This document shows, piece by piece, positions 57,535 to 64,000 of a stretch of DNA of 64,000 nucleotides. Where the stretch lies: positions 16,092 through 80,091 of the forward strand of contig JBJXFX010000005.1 of NCBI GenBank assembly GCA_046152925.1, in the 5' to 3' direction. A model generated the notes under the pieces. It saw only the letters and a program-made list of their open reading frames with translations. It was not told the origin of the DNA and searched no databases. This DNA is from CAMAUF01 sp046152925. Its GTDB lineage: Bacteria; Chloroflexota; Dehalococcoidia; Tepidiformales; Tepidiformaceae. The stretch's first letter is position 1; each line of letters opens with the position of its first letter. A program made the position numbers and the translations under genes.

Positions 57535-57741
57535 CGTTCCCTCGCTGCCAACAGTTCGTTGCCACCCCATTTTGGGCTCTCCGTGCCAAGGCGCTCCCCA
57601 CGGCGACGCACTTCCGCCCCGCCGCGACCAATTTCTTCCTCGCGGCGCCCAAAATCGTCCATTCGCGCGCCACACGGTGGGCGGCCCAAGCCTCGCCGCC
57701 AGGGCTTGCAGAAACCTCGCCGATGCGGCCTACTCCCCGCC

Positions 57742-58116
57742 ATGAAAATCACACGCATGTTCACCGGCGACGACAACGAAACCCACTTCGAAGAGCTCGA
57801 AGTCCCCCTCCGCGAAGGCCCCTACGGCAGCATCTCCAAGCTCGTCCCCCTCAAAGGCGTCGCCTTCCGCACCACCCCGCTCGGTGCCTCGCTCGACTTC
57901 CACAACGCCCCCGCCCGCCAGTTCGTCATCACCCTCGTCGGGCGCGTCGAAATCGAAGTCGGCTCCGGCGAAAAACGCGAGTTCGGCCCCGGCGACATCC
58001 TCCTCGCCGACGACGTCACCGGCCGCGGCCACATCACCCGCGAGCTCGAAGGCCCCCGCCGCTCCATCTTCCTGCCGCTCCCCGACGACTTCGACATCGC
58101 CGTGTGCCGCGTCTAA
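57742..58116 (+). CDS. cupin-domain protein
   Basis: A 124-residue small cupin. The strands run VPLREGPYGSISKLVPLKGV then FRTTPLGASLDFHNAPARQF, and the core reads VGRVEIEVGSGEKREFGPGD then ILLADDVTGRGHITRELEGP, with the G(x)5-6PxG-type motif before IL. The second motif contains a single histidine, GRGHITR. A metal-binding or sugar-binding role is possible. No ribosome binding site is seen before ATG 57742. A repeat region follows. Confidence 0.8.
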   Translation: MKITRMFTGDDNETHFEELEVPLREGPYGSISKLVPLKGVAFRTTPLGASLDFHNAPARQFVITLVGRVEIEVGSGEKREFGPGDILLADDVTGRGHITRELEGPRRSIFLPLPDDFDIAVCRV

Positions 58117-58168
58117 CGCCATCACCCACGCCGGGCACCACCTCGCCCGTCGACATCCGCACCACCCA

Positions 58169-58301
58169 ATCCGCACCGCGACCGCCAGGAGCGTCCCGCG
58201 AATGTCGCGGAAACCCCGCGTCAATAACGCACACCGCGCATCCGCACCGCGACCGCGACCGCGACCGCCAGGGAGCGTCCCGCGATTGTTGCGGCGACCC
58301 C
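58169..58301. repeat. two imperfect direct repeats with GACCGC hexamer array and CCGCGA hairpins
   Basis: Copy 1 (58169-58216) and copy 2 (58240-58301) share ATCCGCACCGCGACCGC, then CCAGG(G)AGCGTCCCGCGA, then a GCGG motif. Copy 1 contains one GACCGC hexamer and copy 2 three. Each copy folds as CCGCGA-NNG-TCGCGG or a near match. The stretch 58117-58406 has no gene; it holds these repeats, an AT-richer patch (58323-58350) with TATCCT, and TTGACA at 58349. Confidence 0.6.
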
Positions 58302-58406
58302 TGCACCACCACGCCGCCCCCTTCGATATTTACTACCGCACAGTATCCTTGACATCCCCACGAACAAGCGGCCAAACTCCCGCCCAACTCACTATTGGAG
58401 CGGAAC

Positions 58407-60821
58407 GTGGGGCGCACACGACATCCAGCTTCCCCGCGGCGCGGGCTCCGCAGCCTCGCCATCGGCCTCATCACCCTCGCCACCCTCCTCCCCGGCACCG
58501 CCAGCATCGCCGGCGCCGACGAGGACGAGGACGACCCCTTCGTCGAGCCGCCTCAGGGCACGATCGAAGGCGTCACCGACCCCACGGGCCAATCCAGCTC
58601 CGCCCCACCCATCGTCCAAGAGCCCGCCCCCGCACCCGATGTCGCCTACCCCGCGCCCGAAGGCGCCAAGGTCCCCGTCGCCGCCAACGCCACCCGCGCC
58701 GGCCGCTCCCCCATCGCCATCCGCCAGACACCCGAAGAGCCCACCGCCGCGCCCGCCGAGGTCGACGTCGAAATCCTCGGCCGCGACACCGCCCAGAAGG
58801 CTGGCGGCCAGGTCCTGGCGTTCACGGTAACCCCCGCCGCCCTCGCCCCCGGCCGCACCGACGCGCCGCTGACCATCGAAATCGACTACAGCGGATTCGA
58901 ACGCGCCTACGGCGGCGACTGGACCGAGCGCGTCCAGCTCGTCCAACTCCCGCGCTGCGCCCTCGTGACCCCCGACCAGGCGAAGTGCCGCGAACGAACG
59001 GTCGTCCCGCTCAAACGCGACTACGCGCGCAAGACCTGGGTCGCCGACGTCGACCTTGAAAAGTCGATCGAAAGCGGCGGGCCCGGCCCTCGCGAACAAG
59101 TGGCCGGGGGTGGCGGCGTCACGTTTGCCCTGACCTCCGGGATCAGCGGGAACACGGGCACCTTCGGCGCGACCTCCTTATCGCCTTCCGCAAGCTGGTC
59201 GGTCGGCGCGAACAGCGGCACCTTCAGCTGGAGCCGGTCGCTGCGCGTCCCGCCTGGCACTGGCGGCTTCACGCCCGAAATTTCGATCAACTACTCGTCG
59301 GGCCGGCTCGACGGGATGACCCAGACCACGAACAACCAGACCTCGCAACTGGGCCTCGGCTGGGACATCTCGATGAACATGTTCATCGAGCGCCGCTACC
59401 TCAGCTGTCGCAACGACAACGACTTCAGCACCTACGCTGACGACCTTTGTTGGATCGACCATAACGCCACGCTCTACATGAACGGCGGCGCCCAAGAACT
59501 CGTCCGGCAAGGCGTCTCCAACACCTGGCGGCTCCGCAGCGACCCCACGTGGCGGGTCGAGCTGCTCACCGGCGCGTCGAACGGCGCGCTCAACGGGGAG
59601 TATTGGCGCGTCACCACGACCGACGGCACCCAGTACTTTTTCGGGCAGGACGACGCGAACATCACGGGCACGCGCCAATCCGCGTGGGTCGTCCCCGTCC
59701 ACGGCAATGCGGTCGGCGAACCGTGCAACGGTGGCATCTGCATGATGGGCTGGCGCTGGATGGTCAACCGCATCCAGGACCCCCGTGGTAACTACGTCGA
59801 CGTCAGCTGGGAAGCAGAGTGGAACCGCTACGCCCAGACGGGGAACACGGTCTCGACGTCGGGCGGCTGGTACGTCCGCGGCGGCTTCCTGAGCAAGGTG
59901 GAGTACGGGCGCAACGTCAACATCGCGCCGGGGACGCCGTGGCCGCAGTGGATCTTTTTCGAGACGAGCTACCGCTGCATCACCTTCGACAACGACTGCG
60001 TGAACCACCTCGACCCCGACGTGGACGGCCCACATTGGCCCGACGTACCGCTCGACCTGCGCTGTCCCGACGGCGTCACGTGCAACGACCTCAGTCCGTC
60101 GTTCTTCTCGCTCCGGCGACTATCCGTGATCGACACGCAGTACTGGGACAACGCCACGGGCCAACACCGGCATGTGACCAACTACCGGCTGTTCCATGAC
60201 TTCGTCGATACCGACCCGATCATCGACTTCAGCCGGATGTGGTTGCGCTGGTTCCAAGAGCAGGGCCGCGACCCGAACGACCCGAACCCGGCGGCCGGCA
60301 TCTGGCTGCCCGCGACGCGGTTCGACAACTTCCTCGTCGGCCAGCCGGACCTGACAGCGCACCTCCCGAACCGGGCGGACACCGCCGGTGGGACTGTTCC
60401 GAGTCTGAACCTCCCCCGCGTCTCCGTGATCCGAGACGACATCGGCAAGATGACGGCCATCAAGTACGGTCAAACTTTCCCCTGCCCGCCGTACTACACG
60501 GGAATCTGGGATCAGAACCTTTCAGACTGTTTCCCACAACAGGTCATCAACGCTGGAACGTCCGGCTTCGGCGTCTTCAACAAGTGGCTGGTCCAGTCCG
60601 TCGAGGAACGCGATTCTACGACCGCGAGCTCGCCGTCCGTCCTTACCACGTACAGCTACGAAGGGACCCCGGCGTGGCATTTTAGCGACGACCCCATCGT
60701 TGCCAATTCACAGGAAACGTGGGCAGATTGGCGCGGGTACCTCGCTGTCCTCGTGCGTAAGGGGTCGGGGCGGCACTCGGCACTCGTTGCGCTGCTCGAG
60801 ACTCGCTGTCCTCGTGCGTAA
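58407..60821 (+). CDS. SpvB/RHS-type secreted giant protein, N-terminal portion ending at a premature stop
   Basis: An 804-residue product. GTG 58407 with GGAGCGG upstream starts a signal peptide (RGLRSLAIGLITLATLLPGT then ASIAGA). A disordered acidic and Pro/Ala-rich part follows. Then TFALTSGISGNTGTFGATSL and PEISINYSSGRLDGMTQTTN match SpvB/insecticidal-toxin TcdB-type N-terminal modules, followed by YRCITFDNDC and VSVIRDDIGKMTAIKYGQTF. A 61-bp partial duplication at 60741-60830 shifts the frame, so translation ends at 60821 with unrelated residues. Without it the frame joins the RHS part. Confidence 0.8.
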   Translation: MGRTRHPASPRRGLRSLAIGLITLATLLPGTASIAGADEDEDDPFVEPPQGTIEGVTDPTGQSSSAPPIVQEPAPAPDVAYPAPEGAKVPVAANATRAGRSPIAIRQTPEEPTAAPAEVDVEILGRDTAQKAGGQVLAFTVTPAALAPGRTDAPLTIEIDYSGFERAYGGDWTERVQLVQLPRCALVTPDQAKCRERTVVPLKRDYARKTWVADVDLEKSIESGGPGPREQVAGGGGVTFALTSGISGNTGTFGATSLSPSASWSVGANSGTFSWSRSLRVPPGTGGFTPEISINYSSGRLDGMTQTTNNQTSQLGLGWDISMNMFIERRYLSCRNDNDFSTYADDLCWIDHNATLYMNGGAQELVRQGVSNTWRLRSDPTWRVELLTGASNGALNGEYWRVTTTDGTQYFFGQDDANITGTRQSAWVVPVHGNAVGEPCNGGICMMGWRWMVNRIQDPRGNYVDVSWEAEWNRYAQTGNTVSTSGGWYVRGGFLSKVEYGRNVNIAPGTPWPQWIFFETSYRCITFDNDCVNHLDPDVDGPHWPDVPLDLRCPDGVTCNDLSPSFFSLRRLSVIDTQYWDNATGQHRHVTNYRLFHDFVDTDPIIDFSRMWLRWFQEQGRDPNDPNPAAGIWLPATRFDNFLVGQPDLTAHLPNRADTAGGTVPSLNLPRVSVIRDDIGKMTAIKYGQTFPCPPYYTGIWDQNLSDCFPQQVINAGTSGFGVFNKWLVQSVEERDSTTASSPSVLTTYSYEGTPAWHFSDDPIVANSQETWADWRGYLAVLVRKGSGRHSALVALLETRCPRA

Positions 60822-60830
60822 GGGGTCGGG
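60741..60830. repeat. 29-bp direct repeat that breaks the RHS gene
   Basis: CTCGCTGTCCTCGTGCGTAA then GGGGTCGGG occurs at 60741-60769 and 60802-60830, 61 bases apart. The first copy is read in the frame of the N-terminal gene and the second in the frame of the RHS part. Removing one repeat unit with its spacer restores a continuous frame. Confidence 0.85.
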
Positions 60831-60873
60831 AGCGACCAACTTTACCTGGACGCGTGCCTTTTACAACCGCGGT

Positions 60874-63800
60874 ATGGACGGTGATCAATGCTTCTCGCTT
60901 CCGGCGCCGTTCTGTGTCGGCGGATTGCGGGTGGTGAACCTCGGCTGGCTCGGCCCATCGTGCGGCGTCGTTCCCTCAGAGGAGAACTCCACGCCCGACA
61001 GTCCCTGGCTCGCCGGGGCGGTTAAGGAAATCACGCGCCTGGACAGCGCCGACGGGAACATCGTCCAGGCCACGCGCTTCTGGTACAGCGCCGGGACATC
61101 CGCCACCCAATCGACCACGCACGGCGGCACTCGGACTGCGTACATCGTCCGCGAGTCCGCGGTCGAGTCGCGCGTCGCCCTCAGCACGGGTGGGCAGAAG
61201 TGCCACTACACCGTGCACGCGCTCGACGCAGACGGCTTCACCGACACCGATTACCTCTACGGCGACCGGTCCGACTCGACCGACGACCGCTGCGTCACCT
61301 ACCTACGGTCCAAGAACACGTCCGCCTGGCTGCTGGACTACCCCTATCGTGTGCGGCAGTACGGCGGGCTCTGCACTACGGAAGTCGCGCGCCAAGACAT
61401 CGCCTACGACAACCTGGCGATCGGGACGGCGCCGACGCGCGGGGCCGTGACCCAGACGCGCGAGTACACAACCTCGACTGCGTTCCTCACGACCGGCTTC
61501 GTCCGCGACCTCTACGGCCGCGTCACCCAAGTCACCATGCCAAACGGCTACGACACGTCGGGCAACCTCATCGGCGGCGGCGCCGGTCAACGGATCACGA
61601 CGAGCTACTCGCCCTCCGTCGACAACTACACCTCGATTACTACTTCGGATCAGCTCGGCTACGTCACGACTCAGTCGCGCGACCCGCGCTTCGGCGTCAT
61701 CACGACTACCGTGAACCCGCGCAACGCGGTGACGACCGTCGGCTATGACCTTCTCGGTCGTGTCTCCACGGTCATCCTGCCGACGGAGCAGGGCACTGGG
61801 ACGGCGAGTCAGAGCTACTTCTACCGGTTCGACACGACCAACTTCTCGTGGCTCGACTCGCAGAATCTCAAGAACCCGAACACCCTCCAATCCTACGACC
61901 TGTTCATGAGCAGCCCCAACAACTGGCGCGAGCGGTGGACGATCTTTGATGGCCTGGCGCGCGTCCGGCAGGAACAGAGCCGCTCGCCTGCCGGGAGCGG
62001 TTCACGGATCGTCACCCACACGCTCTACGACGACCGCGGCCTTTTGCAGCGGACCACTGTGCCGCTCTATGACAGCTTCAATGCACCCAATGGGACGATT
62101 TGGCCGTGGATCATTCCGCCGTCGCAGGCCTCGGGCGAGTACACCTACGGCTACGACACGCTCGAACGCCTCACCGTCACCCAGACGCGAAACGGCGCTG
62201 CGACATGGACGTCGACGAACACGTACGAAGGCGACCGCGTCCTCGCCTCGCCCCCGTCAGGCACCGCTGTCTTGGGCACGCGCACCTGGCTTAACGGCCA
62301 CGGAGAGACCCGCTTTGTCGACGAACTGAAGCCTGGCGGGACGTGGGCGCGGACGTCGTACGCGTACGACGGCGCCGGACGGCTCTCGACCATCACCAAC
62401 CCAGCAGGAAACGTGACGACCTCCGGGTACGACCGCGCCGGGCGCCGCACCAGCCTCACCGACCCGGACCAGGGCGCCTGGACGTTCGTCTACGACAACA
62501 ACAGCAACCTGACGAGCCAGACCGACGCCCTTGCCCAAACGGTCGCGAGCACCTTCGACAACAACAACCGAATCACGTCGAAGCGCGTCGGCACAGCCTC
62601 TGGCCAACTTCTCGCGAGCTGGACCTACGCGAATCCGGGGACATCGCTCGCCGGCTTGCTCACGAGCTCGACAGCGTACGACCCGAACACCCTCGCCAAC
62701 GGCTATACGGCCAACTACACGGCCTATGACCTCCGCAACCGGAACACCGCGAAGAACGTCGTCGTGGCGAACGAAGGCGCCCTCAACGGCACCTTTGCTT
62801 TCACCTACGCCTACGATCCCGGCGACAACCTCATTTCGATGACCTACCCGGCGGTCGGGACGCTCGCTACTGGCGGCCTTCCGGCCGAAACAGTCGCGAC
62901 GGGCTACAACGCGCTCGGGTTCATCGTCAACACGACGGGGACGCTCCCGTCGCAGCCATCCCTGAACGCGGCCTACGTTGGCAACACGCTTTTCAACCCG
63001 GACGGGACGGTATCCTCACGCGAGGCGGGGACGAGCGGCCAGCCGAACTTCTTCCGGCAGCAATCCACGTACGACAGCATCCTCCGCTTGGCGTCGTTGA
63101 ACACAAGGTCAGGGTCAAGCAGCACGCTCCGCAGAGTCCGGAGCTACACATACGATAACATCAGTAACATTACACGTATTCGGGATACAACGTCCGGCGC
63201 TGCCCAATCCGAGTGCTTCACGTATGACCACCGGGCTCGGCTCATCCACGCGTGGACGAACACCAGCTCGCTCTCAAGTTCGTGCACCGATGGCGCCAAC
63301 CCGACCTGGAACGTCGGCCCCGACCCGTACCGCTTCGTCCTCACCTATAGCGACATCGGCAACATCACCTCGCTCGCGACCAACGCCGGCGCCGCACAGA
63401 GCTACACCTACGGCGCCAAGCCGCACGCCGTGACCAACGTCGGCGGCACCGCATACACCTACAACAGCAACGGCGAAATGCTCACCGGGCGCGTCGGCGG
63501 CTTCAACAGCTCGACCCTCGCCTGGGACCGCCTCCACCAGCTCAGGAGCGTCGCCAACGCCAACGGCACCACCACCTTCGTCTACGACGCCGACGGCGAG
63601 CGCCTCATCCGCCGCGACCCAAACGGTGAAAAGACGCTCTACGTCGACGGGATGGAGGTCAAGCTCCAGGCCAGCGCCCTCAAGGTCACGCGCTGGTACC
63701 AGCACGGCGGCGAGACCGTCGCCGTCCGCCAGCCGGGCGGCGCGCTCTTCTGGCTCGGCGGCAACCATCAGGGCTCGAACGAAGTCGCGGTGAACGCCGG

Positions 63801-64000
63801 GAACGGCGCCATCACCGTCCAGCGCTTCACCCCCTTCGGCGACCTCCGCCCCGCCACCTCCAACCTCCCCGGCGAGCGCGCCTTCCTCGACGAACCCCGC
63901 GACCCCTCCGAGGGCCTCAGCTACCTCAACGCCCGCTACTACGACAGCAAGCTCCTCCGCTTCATCAACCCCGACCCACTGATGGCGCCCTACAGCCCCC
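60874..64000 (+). CDS. RHS-repeat protein, cut by window edge (continuation of the 58407 gene)
   Basis: Over 1040 codons remain open to the window end; 60874 is the first ATG in this frame, although the frame opens before it. YD repeats typical of RHS proteins recur: GYDLLGRVSTVILP, YDGAGRLSTITNPAGNVTTS then GYDRAGRRTSLTDPD, YDNISNITRIRD and YDADGERLIRRDPNGEKTLY. It ends YLNARYYDSKLLRFINPDPL, the RHS core that precedes the variable C-terminal domain. That domain, probably a toxin, lies beyond the window. Polymorphic RHS toxins act in contact-dependent competition; this gene uses a plain signal peptide. Confidence 0.85.
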   Translation, partial: MDGDQCFSLPAPFCVGGLRVVNLGWLGPSCGVVPSEENSTPDSPWLAGAVKEITRLDSADGNIVQATRFWYSAGTSATQSTTHGGTRTAYIVRESAVESRVALSTGGQKCHYTVHALDADGFTDTDYLYGDRSDSTDDRCVTYLRSKNTSAWLLDYPYRVRQYGGLCTTEVARQDIAYDNLAIGTAPTRGAVTQTREYTTSTAFLTTGFVRDLYGRVTQVTMPNGYDTSGNLIGGGAGQRITTSYSPSVDNYTSITTSDQLGYVTTQSRDPRFGVITTTVNPRNAVTTVGYDLLGRVSTVILPTEQGTGTASQSYFYRFDTTNFSWLDSQNLKNPNTLQSYDLFMSSPNNWRERWTIFDGLARVRQEQSRSPAGSGSRIVTHTLYDDRGLLQRTTVPLYDSFNAPNGTIWPWIIPPSQASGEYTYGYDTLERLTVTQTRNGAATWTSTNTYEGDRVLASPPSGTAVLGTRTWLNGHGETRFVDELKPGGTWARTSYAYDGAGRLSTITNPAGNVTTSGYDRAGRRTSLTDPDQGAWTFVYDNNSNLTSQTDALAQTVASTFDNNNRITSKRVGTASGQLLASWTYANPGTSLAGLLTSSTAYDPNTLANGYTANYTAYDLRNRNTAKNVVVANEGALNGTFAFTYAYDPGDNLISMTYPAVGTLATGGLPAETVATGYNALGFIVNTTGTLPSQPSLNAAYVGNTLFNPDGTVSSREAGTSGQPNFFRQQSTYDSILRLASLNTRSGSSSTLRRVRSYTYDNISNITRIRDTTSGAAQSECFTYDHRARLIHAWTNTSSLSSSCTDGANPTWNVGPDPYRFVLTYSDIGNITSLATNAGAAQSYTYGAKPHAVTNVGGTAYTYNSNGEMLTGRVGGFNSSTLAWDRLHQLRSVANANGTTTFVYDADGERLIRRDPNGEKTLYVDGMEVKLQASALKVTRWYQHGGETVAVRQPGGALFWLGGNHQGSNEVAVNAGNGAITVQRFTPFGDLRPATSNLPGERAFLDEPRDPSEGLSYLNARYYDSKLLRFINPDPLMAPYSP

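Noticed and set aside
58169..58301. CRISPR-like direct repeats
   Set aside because: Only two imperfect copies, no regular spacers and no cas genes in the window.
1..64000. tRNA, rRNA or known riboswitch genes
   Set aside because: No cloverleaf, rRNA motif or metabolite riboswitch core was recognised. The only RNA regulator found is the PyrR leader. A covariance-model scan would be decisive.

Overview
The window is GC-rich, almost fully coding bacterial chromosome. Gene content is housekeeping (ispH, cmk, rluB, pcrA, typA, a pyr/car operon) mixed with single-gene metabolic enzymes (AcuI-type reductase, SDR, LLM flavoprotein, DinB, PAC2, SCO1664-family protein). This mix, the single-polypeptide CarB with PyrK, and frequent near-leaderless genes fit a Chloroflexota bacterium, perhaps Dehalococcoidia/Tepidiforma-like. 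That placement is inference from gene content, not a search result. No rRNA, tRNA, CRISPR array, phage or transposase gene was seen.

Layout. 1-8 kb: ispH (cut by the left edge), cmk, rluB and a surface lamin-tail protein, then a VOC protein, an MscS channel and the PcrA helicase. 8-21 kb: zinc-ribbon proteins, a DRTGG P-loop protein, a QueD-like enzyme, an AcuI-like reductase, hydrolases, a methyltransferase, a D-threonine-aldolase-like enzyme, a formyltransferase, typA, a DegT-like protein and an acyl-CoA-dehydrogenase-fold protein. 21.3-24.5 kb: a sulfotransferase-like gene, then a compact five-gene cassette of unrecognised proteins including two paralogues. 24.6-28.1 kb: a metallo-beta-lactamase gene remnant and a four-gene iron operon with FeoB split into a GTPase and a permease, a Cys-tailed flavoprotein and an unknown protein, preceded by a Fur-box-like palindrome. 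28-36 kb: an unknown 570-residue protein, an MBL-fold hydrolase, SCO1664-family, NTF2-like, UbiB-like, J-like and TetR genes.

36-45 kb is the pyrimidine operon pyrR-pyrB-pyrC-carA-GNAT-membrane protein-carB-pyrK. Every junction overlaps or abuts, and the operon sits behind a complete PyrR attenuator whose terminator arm also holds the pyrR ribosome binding site. It supplies carbamoyl phosphate and runs it to dihydroorotate; PyrK would serve a PyrD encoded elsewhere. 45-51 kb holds a PIN-toxin pair with an unusual partner and an FtsX-type ABC exporter with two ATPases. 51-58 kb holds an aldo/keto reductase, two small membrane proteins, a doubly frameshifted LLM oxidoreductase, PAC2, DinB, a ketopantoate-reductase-like gene, an SDR and a small secondary-metabolite-free stretch ending in a cupin-like protein. 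58.4-64 kb is an SpvB/RHS-type giant gene interrupted by a 61-bp partial duplication and cut by the right edge just at its RHS core.

Across the window many first genes lack a Shine-Dalgarno sequence and instead have a TANNNT hexamer 6-8 bases before the start codon, which suggests common leaderless transcription.
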